Shown: positions 56,612 through 64,000 of the stretch, piece after piece | Layout of the letters: the number at the start of each line of letters is the position of its first letter | Position numbering within the stretch: the first letter of the stretch is position 1 | NCBI GenBank assembly: GCA_022511445.1 | Contig: JAFLVE010000107.1 | Coordinates: forward strand, 53,690-117,689 | Direction: 5' to 3' | DNA from: Clostridiales bacterium | Lineage (GTDB): Bacteria > Bacillota > Clostridia > Christensenellales > Pumilibacteraceae | DNA: 64,000 nucleotides | Notes under the pieces: generated by a model | The model's database searches: none | What the model was told of the DNA's origin: nothing | What the model saw: the letters and a program-made list of their open reading frames with translations, nothing else | Translations under genes and position numbers: made by a program

Positions 56612-56640
56612 TTGACAGCTTTCAAAAGCTATTGTATAAT
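56612..56640 (+). promoter_or_regulatory. Promoter of the AT-rich island
   Basis: TTGACA (56612-56617), 17 bp, TATAAT (56635-56640); AGCTTTCAAAAGCT in the spacer is a perfect short palindrome (about 56618-56631) and may be an operator. Confidence 0.8.
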
Positions 56641-56677
56641 ACAGCATATATAATGATATAAAGAAATAGGGTAGAGT

Positions 56678-57367
56678 ATGGGAAAAAGAAAGCATTTTAT
56701 AAACTGTGTGTTGTTTTTACTTATTTCTATCTGCTTTTCGTTTGCTCTTTTGGCATGTAACGCCGACCCGACGGAACCGGAACAGGACCCGGGGTATAGA
56801 GCTATGACAATTTATGAATTATACGCAGGATCGGAAAACTATTCCTTTGCGAAAATAACCGTAACATCTGTGAAGGATACGGTTTATTCCGACTTGTTTT
56901 ATGATGATAAAAGATATCTGATACTCGAAGGTGTTGTTGAAGAGGATTATTATTGTAAACTTGAAAGAGGCGTCACTGTTAATATACCTATTCTTCTTAA
57001 CAAAACAGGCGATACGTATTTTGACGTAAATACTATTGTGGAATTATTGATGCAAAGCGAAACGTTATTCGTTTATTTCAGGGATAGCAATGACAATGAG
57101 TTGCAATTGTATCCGCAGAACCAAAAAGTGCAATTTGATTCTTTAACATCTCGTATTGTCCTTGCTTTTAGCAATATGATTCTATGTACAAACGGAAAAA
57201 CGGATTTAAAAAAGATGAGTGATTTCCTTGACAGTCAAGACGTGTCATATGTGCCGTTTAATCTATACGGTGACTATGTGAGTTATATAGATGATATGAT
57301 GGATATAGATACCGTATCAAACAACTTAAAAACTCTTTACGAAATAATTAAAAATAAAAAGAGGTGA
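56678..57367 (+). CDS. Hypothetical lipoprotein in the AT-rich island
   Basis: 229 residues with lipobox ALLAC (Cys27). The mature part has mixed alpha/beta character: YELYAGSENYSFAKITVTSV, a VNIPILLN strand, then helices near the C-terminus. No family recognised. Codon use is AT-rich, unlike genes before 56 kb. It is followed after 4 bp by the protease gene, and both probably came together by transfer. A role as inhibitor or partner of the protease is possible but not shown. Confidence 0.7.
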   Translation: MGKRKHFINCVLFLLISICFSFALLACNADPTEPEQDPGYRAMTIYELYAGSENYSFAKITVTSVKDTVYSDLFYDDKRYLILEGVVEEDYYCKLERGVTVNIPILLNKTGDTYFDVNTIVELLMQSETLFVYFRDSNDNELQLYPQNQKVQFDSLTSRIVLAFSNMILCTNGKTDLKKMSDFLDSQDVSYVPFNLYGDYVSYIDDMMDIDTVSNNLKTLYEIIKNKKR

Positions 57368-57371
57368 ATTT

Positions 57372-59441
57372 ATGAAAAGAATTAAAGTCAGGTCCTTTGC
57401 CGTAACGCTGATGATGGCACTTTTGATTATGTTTTTCACTTTGATGCTTTTTACGAATTATGGGTTTGTGTCCATTGCTGAAAGCGAAACATCTGTAAAA
57501 CAATCGGATGAATTGAGAGAAGATATAAATAAAAACAATCTTCGTGTGGATAACGCTGTAGAATCGGGTATTCAAGACTTTATCGATGTTGATGATATTG
57601 AAAGCCCGTTTGAGAATTTAACAATACCATCGAACTGTGTTATAAATGTTTATTCTTCCACGCAAACAATTCTTGACTCGATCTTGTCGGAGGCGGAATT
57701 CACAATTGAAGGTACTATTTCGAGTAATGCTGGAACATTTAATATTAACGATTATTATGATTTTGCTGATAGCAATAAATTCCAGATAGCTGAATGGGCG
57801 CATAAAGTCGGTTTGATTTCGTACGAAGAAAAAACTGAAATCTATTGTGATTTGTTGTTGGAGAAGAAATTTAATAACGTTATATGCCTTGAAAGCATTA
57901 TTGATGAAATCCGTGTTTACTCTGACACCGTTGATGATATACCATTTCAGGACAAATTAAACGCTGCTGTGGACCCTAGAAGTGTATTCTTTTACGATGA
58001 ATCAATAGCTTCGGTAGACATAGTAGCTTTATCAAATGAGCTAAACTATTCGAGTGCAAACTTTAAGATTTATTATGATGCGAGTTCTATAATTTTAGCA
58101 GATGCTATAAGGGTAGCCAATTTTTTTGAGAGCATTCGAATCAAGTACTACAACATGGGTTTTAACTATCCTAAGTTAGAACCCTCTCAATCTTTATATC
58201 GTGTTTATCTTGACCCCAATAGCAACGGTAATACTTTGGGAACAACGACTAAAGTTAATGTTTCCGGGAATACATGCGCTAGTTACATATATCTATATAA
58301 TTTTCATAGTTTAAATGATCAGGTGCGTGCAACCATAGCTCATGAATATTTTCATGCTATTCAAAATAGTTACAATCATCAAAGTGGCTGGTTTAAAGAA
58401 GCATGTGCGAGTTGGGGAGCGATAAATACCTGTGACGTATATACAAACACCTTGGGCTGGATAATGGATTTTATAGCAAATTCTACAAGTATTTCTATGC
58501 ATTCTTTGTCTGGATATGATGCGGTTGTTTTTCCATTAACAATACAAAGAAACTACGGCGGAACTGACGCGATTCTTTCCATATATAAGGAATACAATAA
58601 ATATAGTGCGGATATTGTTTTTTCTTCTTTAACGATGGTTGTGAGTGATGGTATTTTACACAATGGTTATTCGTGCAATTTTAGTGATGCATATAAAAGC
58701 ATGTCCGCATTTTTGATAAACCCTCGCGTTTGGCTCAATTCTGTGATAGATACAACAAAATTGTTCGGAGTTACCCCAGTGAAGCGTCGGCTGACAATCG
58801 CAACTCAATCTCTCAATGGCTCGTTGGATAGTTTTGCAAGCACGTATCTTGAGATAGAACTACCTAGTGGTGTTAGTGCTGGAAATGTTAAAATGGATGT
58901 TACTTTTTCAAGCGCGAACGGTTCAATTCAAACATATACTGTTGACAAAAACGGTGAGCATCAGATATTATATCCCAAGACATCTGCAACAGGAATTTGT
59001 AACATTGAAAGAACGGATATTGGTAATGAGATTAATACATTGATTTTTGTTTTAAGCAACACGGATTTCAATTCTTCAATAACATATACTGCCAATATAT
59101 CATATAGCGCTTGTAATGATGTAATTTCATTTGAGAGCAATACGCGATATGTCGAAGAGATGTGCTATATTTCTGACGGTAGTTATAAAGAATACTCTGT
59201 AAATTTTGCTACGTCTGGCTATAAAACAATGCAGCTGTTTAGTCCATTTTACACAAGAATACGACTATATTCTGCAAGTGGATCATTATTGGCTAGCGAC
59301 TCTATGAGCGGGTATATGACCGCTGGTTTTATTTGTTATAAGGTAGATGCTAATACAAACTACAAGATACGTGTATCAGGTTATGAAACAACAATTAATG
59401 GATATTTAAAATTATCAATTATCCCTGCGCATGGAGAATAA
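57372..59441 (+). CDS. Secreted zinc metalloprotease (gluzincin type), cut short by an in-frame stop
   Basis: 689 residues; AAGAGGTG precedes the ATG. A signal peptide or membrane helix covers about 8-32. A non-conserved pro-region follows, then the protease core: HEYFH (324-328) binds zinc and holds the catalytic Glu325, and Glu343 in WFKEACASWG is the probable third ligand. The distance and the HAIQ that follows the motif fit gluzincins of the M30/MA-like or DUF6055 kind. Beta-rich domains occupy the C-terminal third. The last one resembles a pre-peptidase C-terminal (PPC) domain. TAA 59439-59441 ends the frame, yet the same frame is open for 250 more codons. Confidence 0.82.
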   Translation: MKRIKVRSFAVTLMMALLIMFFTLMLFTNYGFVSIAESETSVKQSDELREDINKNNLRVDNAVESGIQDFIDVDDIESPFENLTIPSNCVINVYSSTQTILDSILSEAEFTIEGTISSNAGTFNINDYYDFADSNKFQIAEWAHKVGLISYEEKTEIYCDLLLEKKFNNVICLESIIDEIRVYSDTVDDIPFQDKLNAAVDPRSVFFYDESIASVDIVALSNELNYSSANFKIYYDASSIILADAIRVANFFESIRIKYYNMGFNYPKLEPSQSLYRVYLDPNSNGNTLGTTTKVNVSGNTCASYIYLYNFHSLNDQVRATIAHEYFHAIQNSYNHQSGWFKEACASWGAINTCDVYTNTLGWIMDFIANSTSISMHSLSGYDAVVFPLTIQRNYGGTDAILSIYKEYNKYSADIVFSSLTMVVSDGILHNGYSCNFSDAYKSMSAFLINPRVWLNSVIDTTKLFGVTPVKRRLTIATQSLNGSLDSFASTYLEIELPSGVSAGNVKMDVTFSSANGSIQTYTVDKNGEHQILYPKTSATGICNIERTDIGNEINTLIFVLSNTDFNSSITYTANISYSACNDVISFESNTRYVEEMCYISDGSYKEYSVNFATSGYKTMQLFSPFYTRIRLYSASGSLLASDSMSGYMTAGFICYKVDANTNYKIRVSGYETTINGYLKLSIIPAHGE

Positions 59442-60194
59442 AAATCTGGTATCACATCATTGACATCATATGCAAATATATATCATTTAGGTAGTGATGA
59501 GACTCTCTCTTGGTCGAGCTCTTTTGAGCAAAATTATGTTATTATGGCAAAATATAGACCTGAGGTGCCGGGGAATTATGTTTTTAATTTGGATAGCACT
59601 TTTGACAATTATTTATATGTAATTGATCCTCGTAGTAGTGAAATATTAGTTAATAATGTTGACTGTAATGACGATGGTGGTTCTGGGTTTAATGCAAAGC
59701 TGACTGTTAATTTAGAAACAGGTGTTGATTACCTAATTATTTGTGCCAAGTATAATCCGGGTGCTTCTTTGAATAGTGCGGATAGTAATATCATACGGCT
59801 ACAAATAAGTCAAACAGGGCTTCCATATATTCCTAATAATCCTGAATATTTGCAACTGAAACTTCTTTCAAGAAGCGGGTTTATTGTTTATGACTGGCTT
59901 GTCAGAATTTACAATCCTAATCCATATGCTGCACATGTAACATATAATTCAAAGATGTGTTTTGAATCTGATGCTAAAAATTTTACTGGTTTGAAAGATT
60001 TAGTTACAGTAACAATACCGTCTTACAGTTCAATAGCAGTAACGATAAAAGGTAATGGAACAGCAGGTTGGATAACTACATCTATTGATTACAGCTATTG
60101 CGGGCAGGGTTACCGTAGGGTTGCATGTGCAAATGGCTTAAGCGGAAGTCTTACGATGAATGCCCCTGTAAACACGCAAATTACTTATAAATAA
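59442..60194 (+). pseudogene. Separated C-terminal part of the zinc metalloprotease
   Basis: Same frame as the protease, directly after its TAA, and open until TAA 60192-60194. It holds a PPC-like beta domain (YVFNLDSTFDNYLYVID, GVDYLIICAKY) and a further beta domain ending MNAPVNTQITYK. There is no ribosome site or signal peptide; the first candidate start is TTG 59460. It is therefore most likely the severed tail of a 940-residue enzyme. Stop-codon readthrough or a sequence error are alternatives. Confidence 0.7.
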
Positions 60195-60215
60195 AATTCT
60201 AGTTTACAAAAATTT

Positions 60216-60249
60216 AAAGAGGGTCGACAAAACGGCTAACCCTCTTTTT
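60216..60249 (+). terminator. Terminator ending the AT-rich island
   Basis: AAAGAGGGT / ACCCTCTTT, 9-bp stem, 14-nt loop, then TT. Confidence 0.8.
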
Positions 60250-60379
60250 ACATTTGTAAAAATCCCCTTAGACGTTACGGTTTTAAACGGCGTTTTTGTT
60301 GCGGTTTTTACGTAAAGCAATATGCGAAAAAATATTTATAAGTTTTTTATAAATTTATTTAAAAAAGGCAAAAATTCGT

Positions 60380-60408
60380 TTGACACGCTTGACAAGCTGT
60401 GATACAAT
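60380..60408 (+). promoter_or_regulatory. rpoB promoter
   Basis: TTGACA (60380-60385), 17 bp, TACAAT (60403-60408). A second TTGACA at 60389-60394 is too close to the same -10 box to be used with it. Confidence 0.8.
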
Positions 60409-60644
60409 ATCAAAATGCCTTATTATGCCCCTATTTGGGTAAAACGGGCGGCACAAATCTATATAAAGAAGAGAAGGCTAACGGTTGTTAATAGGTATTC
60501 TCATCTGAAATATCGGTTAATCGGCGGCGAAAGAGGGACGCTTCGCTCCGATTTTGTGCGTGAAATTTTTTAGTTAATATGGCATTTCCCGCCGAAAAAC
60601 GCGGCAATGCGGACTAGTAATGTAAACCACCTTTAGGAGTTTGT
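60409..60644 (+). other. Long rpoB leader
   Basis: About 230 nt from the transcription start to the rpoB ATG. It contains short GC-rich blocks that can pair, such as CGGCGG at about 60520 with CCGCCG at about 60590, but no known ribosomal-protein binding fold was recognised. No L10 or L7/L12 genes lie upstream. The earlier part, 60250-60379, is AT-rich and holds nothing I can name. Confidence 0.45.
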
Positions 60645-63600
60645 ATGGCTGACAGGAAAATCACAAAGGTTAAGTACGGCAATACCGAGCGAATGAGCTT
60701 CGCGCAGATTCACGAGGTCATCGATATGCCCGATCTTGTAGAGGTGCAAAAGACATCCTACAACGACTTTATCGAGAACGGAATCAGAGAAGTCCTTAAC
60801 GACTATTCGCCTATTACCGATTACAACAAGCGCGTCGAGCTGTTTTTCGAGGACTACTCGCTCGGCTACCGCGACGGCACCAATCAAAAACGCAACTACA
60901 CGGAAAAGGAGTGCAAGGACCGCGACGCGACCTTTGCCGTTCCGCTGTACGTTAAGGTAAGGCTTCGCAACTGCGAAACGGACGAGTCCACCCGTTCCGA
61001 GGTTTACATGGGCGATCTTCCGCGCATGACCCCCACCGGCTCGTTTATCATAAACGGCGCGGAGCGCGTTGTAGTAAGTCAGCTCGTTCGTTCCCCGGGC
61101 GTTTACTTCGGTTACGAAAAGGACAAAAAGACCGGTCAGGCGCATTACAGCGCCAACAATATCCCTACGCGCGGCGAGTGGCTCGAATTCGAAGAGGACT
61201 CGGCGGGCGTATTGTGGGTGCGCGTCGCTCGGCAAAAGAAAGTGCTTGCAACGGTGCTATTAAGCTGCTTGTCCGCGGTTACGGACGCAGGCTTCGGCAC
61301 GGACGAGGCGCTTAAAAAGATGTTCAACAACGACCCTATGATAGAGGTTACTTGCGCCCGCTACGCCGACAAGGAGGACAAGCCGCCTCTCGACGAGGAG
61401 CGCGCGCTCTACGAGCTTAACCACAAGCTGCGTAACGGCGAGACGCCTACGATAGAGTCGATTAAAGCGTACATTTACGGCATGTTCTTCGACCGCCGTA
61501 AGTACGACATTTCGCGCGTGGGCAGGTACAAGTACAACAAGAAGCTTGCGCTTCGCTACCGTGCCGCGGGCTGCCGCGTAGCAAAGGATATTGTGGACGA
61601 GGACGGCGTAGTTTATGCGCGCGCCGAAAACAAGCTCGCTCACACCTCGGCGGACGTACTCACCGAGGAGCTCTGCGTTAAAATTCAGAACGCAGGCATA
61701 AACGAAATAAGCGTGCTCACCGAGGACGGCAAGGAGTTTAACATTATCTCCAACAGCCACGTCGACCTTGCCGACTATATCGACGTAAATCCCCGCGATA
61801 TAGGCATTAACGAAATGGTTTACTATCCCGAGCTTAAAAAGCTTATGGAAGAGGCGGGCGGAGACAGAGCCAAGCTCGCCGACCTTTGCTCGCGCGACGT
61901 CGACAATCTTATAGTAAAGCATATCGTCGTAGAGGACATCATTGCGACCGTCAACTACATTATGGGTCTTCACCACGGACTCGGCTCGTGCGACAATATC
62001 GACCACCTCGGCAACCGCCGCGTGCGCTCGGTAGGCGAGCTATTACAAAACCAATTCCGTATCGGTATGGCGCGGCTCGAGCGCGGCGTGCGCGAGCGTA
62101 TGCAGACCATGCGCATAGACTCCGACCACTCGCAGTCGCAGCAGGCCGAATCCGATCTTTCGCCGCAGACGCTTATAAACGTCCGCCCGATAACGAGCAC
62201 GATAAGAGAATTCTTCGGGTCGAGCCAACTCTCGCAGTTTATGGACGAGACCAACCCGATTGCCGAGCTTACGCATAAACGCAAGCTGTCCGCGCTCGGT
62301 CCCGGCGGCTTGAACCGCGAGCACGTTACCTTTGAAGTCCGTGACGTTCACTACACGCACTACTCGCGTATGTGCCCGATTGAGACGCCGGAAGGTCAGA
62401 ACATAGGTCTTATTTCCTCGCTTACAAGCTATGCGCGTATTAACGAGTACGGCTATATCGAAGCGCCGTACCGCCGCGTCGACAAGGTAAATCACCGCGT
62501 CACCGACGAGGTCGACTATTTGCCCGCCGACGAAGAGGACAGATACATGATAGCGCAGGCTTCGGAGCCGCTCGACGAAAACAATTGGTTTGTTAAACAG
62601 CGTGTTATGATGCGTCACCGCGACCTTATAGGCGAGGTTTCGCGCGACAGAATAGACTACGTGGACGTTTCGCCCCGCCAGATGGTTTCGGTTGCTACGG
62701 CGCTTATTCCGTTCCTTGAGAACGACGACTCGCACCGCGCACTGATGGCGTCCAACATGCAGCGCCAGGCAGTTCCTCTCCTTAAGACGGAAGCGCCTAT
62801 CGTCGGCACGGGTATCGAGCACAAGATAGCCTACGACTCCGGCGTTATGGTTATAGCGCGTGCCGCGGGCGTAGTCGACTACGTGGACGCGGAGCGCATT
62901 ATCGTAGTCGAGGAAGACGGCAACCGTCAAATGTATATCCTCAAAAAGTTTGTCGGCTCCAACCAAGGCACCTGCATTAACCAGCGCCCCATTGTAAATA
63001 AGGGCGACAAGGTTACAAAGGGTCAAGTCCTTGCGGACGGACATTCCACGTCGCAGGCTGAGCTCGCGCTCGGTAAAAACATTCTCGTAGGATTTATGGG
63101 CTGGGAAGGCTACAACTACGAGGACGCTATACTTATCAGCGAGAGAATAGCCAAGGACGACGTATTTACTTCCATTCACATCAGCAAGCACGAGACCGAA
63201 GCGCGCGACACCAAGCTCGGTCCCGAGCAGATTACCCGCGACATTCCCAACGTTTCTCCCGAGGCGCTTAAAAACCTCGACGAGGACGGCATTATCCGCG
63301 TAGGCGCGGAGGTAGGCTCCGGCGACATTCTCGTCGGCAAGGTTACGCCCAAGGGTGAGACCGACCTTTCGCCCGAGGAGCGCCTTATCCGCGCGATATT
63401 CGGCGACAAGGCGAGGGAAGTGCGCGACACGTCGCTTAAGGTTCCCAACGGCGAGGGCGGTATCGTAGTAGACGTTAAGGTGTTTACACGCGCCAACCGC
63501 GACGAGATGAAGCCGGGCGTAAACAAGCTTGTCCGCGTATATATCGCTCAAAAGCGTAAGATTTCGGTAGGCGATAAGATGGCGGGCCGCCACGGTAACA

Positions 63601-64000
63601 AGGGCGTTGTTTCCCGCGTTCTCCCCGAGGAAGATATGCCGTTTATGGCGGACGGAACGCCCCTTCAGATTGTTCTTAACCCGCTCGGCGTTCCGAGCCG
63701 TATGAACATCGGTCAGGTGCTCGAGGTCCACTTGGGACTTGTCGCAAAGGCGCTCGGCTGGAAGGTTTCCACCCCCGTTTTCGACGGCGCGATAGAGTCC
63801 GATATAGAAAAACTGTTACAGCAGAACGGCTACGTTTCGCCCACAGGCGAGGTAGACGGCAAGATTCAGATGTACGACGGACGTACGGGTGAGCCGTTCG
63901 AAAACCGCTCCACGGTAGGTTACATGTATATGATTAAGCTTATCCACCTTGTAGACGACAAGATTCACGCTAGATCCACAGGCCCGTACTCACTCGTAAC
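60645..64000 (+). CDS. rpoB: RNA polymerase beta subunit (3' end outside window)
   Basis: 1118 codons visible and open at the window edge. TTAGGAG precedes the ATG. Beta-lobe and fork regions are intact. The rifampicin region reads [17 protein letters not shown], then [13 protein letters not shown]; the residues matching E. coli Gln513, Asp516, His526 and Ser531 are all wild type, so no classical resistance change is present. Later motifs are [31 protein letters not shown] and [17 protein letters not shown] near the active site. It is separated from rplJL, which usually lies just upstream, and has its own promoter and long leader. rpoC is expected next. Confidence 0.98.
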   Translation, partial: MADRKITKVKYGNTERMSFAQIHEVIDMPDLVEVQKTSYNDFIENGIREVLNDYSPITDYNKRVELFFEDYSLGYRDGTNQKRNYTEKECKDRDATFAVPLYVKVRLRNCETDESTRSEVYMGDLPRMTPTGSFIINGAERVVVSQLVRSPGVYFGYEKDKKTGQAHYSANNIPTRGEWLEFEEDSAGVLWVRVARQKKVLATVLLSCLSAVTDAGFGTDEALKKMFNNDPMIEVTCARYADKEDKPPLDEERALYELNHKLRNGETPTIESIKAYIYGMFFDRRKYDISRVGRYKYNKKLALRYRAAGCRVAKDIVDEDGVVYARAENKLAHTSADVLTEELCVKIQNAGINEISVLTEDGKEFNIISNSHVDLADYIDVNPRDIGINEMVYYPELKKLMEEAGGDRAKLADLCSRDVDNLIVKHIVVEDIIATVNYIMGLHHGLGSCDNIDHLGNRRVRSVGELLQNQFRIGMARLERGVRERMQTMRIDSDHSQSQQAESDLSPQTLINVRPITSTIREFFGSSQLSQFMDETNPIAELTHKRKLSALGPGGLNREHVTFEVRDVHYTHYSRMCPIETPEGQNIGLISSLTSYARINEYGYIEAPYRRVDKVNHRVTDEVDYLPADEEDRYMIAQASEPLDENNWFVKQRVMMRHRDLIGEVSRDRIDYVDVSPRQMVSVATALIPFLENDDSHRALMASNMQRQAVPLLKTEAPIVGTGIEHKIAYDSGVMVIARAAGVVDYVDAERIIVVEEDGNRQMYILKKFVGSNQGTCINQRPIVNKGDKVTKGQVLADGHSTSQAELALGKNILVGFMGWEGYNYEDAILISERIAKDDVFTSIHISKHETEARDTKLGPEQITRDIPNVSPEALKNLDEDGIIRVGAEVGSGDILVGKVTPKGETDLSPEERLIRAIFGDKAREVRDTSLKVPNGEGGIVVDVKVFTRANRDEMKPGVNKLVRVYIAQKRKISVGDKMAGRHGNKGVVSRVLPEEDMPFMADGTPLQIVLNPLGVPSRMNIGQVLEVHLGLVAKALGWKVSTPVFDGAIESDIEKLLQQNGYVSPTGEVDGKIQMYDGRTGEPFENRSTVGYMYMIKLIHLVDDKIHARSTGPYSLV

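Noticed and set aside
56678..60194. Prophage or integrative element
   Set aside because: No integrase, structural genes, tRNA junction or attachment repeats were found; only base composition points to transfer.
62160..62320. Rifampicin-resistance change in rpoB
   Set aside because: The main resistance positions carry the usual sensitive residues.
62043..63731. 562-residue open frame on the minus strand
   Set aside because: Antisense to rpoB, no domain, same codon-bias artefact.

Overview
The window reads as a chromosome segment of an uncultured anaerobic Bacillota, most likely a gut-associated member of class Clostridia. The signs are strong AGGAGG-type ribosome sites, Gram-positive lipoproteins, a GHKL/LytTR two-component pair, CsoR copper control, a TM1266-type hydrogenase-system regulator, an RF2 gene without the usual frameshift, and a maltodextrin importer whose genes lack an ATPase, as is common in Bacillota. 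Most genes are GC-balanced with GC-rich third positions. The stretch at about 56.6-60.2 kb is clearly AT-rich. I saw no rRNA, tRNA, CRISPR array, prophage or insertion sequence. Genus-level placement is not possible by eye.

Layout. 0-3.2 kb: the tail of a Cys-rich protein, a membrane protein, dispersed repeats, a Sel1-repeat protein and an orphan protein. 3.4-7.9 kb: gyrB-gyrA. 8.0-8.6 kb: a 549-bp element made of inverted repeats that exactly enclose a DUF559 endonuclease-like gene. 8.8-10.5 kb: nifS-nifU iron-sulphur assembly. 10.6-19.5 kb: a GHKL/LytTR two-component system divergent from a membrane-anchored, domain-permuted GH3 glycosidase and a large lipoprotein with repeated Cys-rich and carbohydrate-binding-like modules. 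19.6-26.2 kb: citrate synthase, a structured leader, a TM1266-family regulator with an ABC importer lacking its ATPase, and a cation P-type ATPase. 26.2-28.8 kb: uracil permease and upp. 29.1-35.9 kb: pheA, secA, prfB, tsaD and a membrane protein. 36.0-39.6 kb: a TetR regulator, then csoR and copA, where copA carries an in-frame CopZ-like tail with its own ribosome site. 40.0-43.6 kb: a 1200-residue single-pass membrane protein with fourfold internal repetition. 43.6-43.95 kb: an array of mini-hairpins and the inverted second copy of the repeat at 1 kb. 44.1-53.4 kb: a starch locus (maltodextrin-binding lipoprotein, two permeases, surface alpha-amylase, pullulanase). 53.5-56.5 kb: small accessory genes, an orphan gene end and a broken glutathione peroxidase. 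56.6-60.2 kb: AT-rich island with a lipoprotein and a secreted zinc protease cut by an in-frame stop. 60.4 kb to the edge: rpoB under its own promoter.

How the genes work together. The amylase and pullulanase would cut alpha-glucans at the cell surface, the lipoprotein would bind the maltodextrins, and the two permeases would import them using an ATPase encoded elsewhere. GH3 and its neighbour look like a second surface glycan unit, possibly controlled by the divergent two-component pair. csoR and copA form a copper-efflux unit with a textbook CsoR operator across the csoR promoter.

Most interesting signals: (1) five genes whose best start codon lies 6-8 nt after a -10 box with no ribosome site, suggesting leaderless mRNAs; (2) the DUF559/inverted-repeat element; (3) the copA/copZ in-frame overlap; (4) the structured leader at 21.1-21.25 kb whose terminator stem contains the ribosome site; (5) the repeat-built 1200-residue envelope protein; (6) the protease with an in-frame stop and other gene wreckage beside rpoB.
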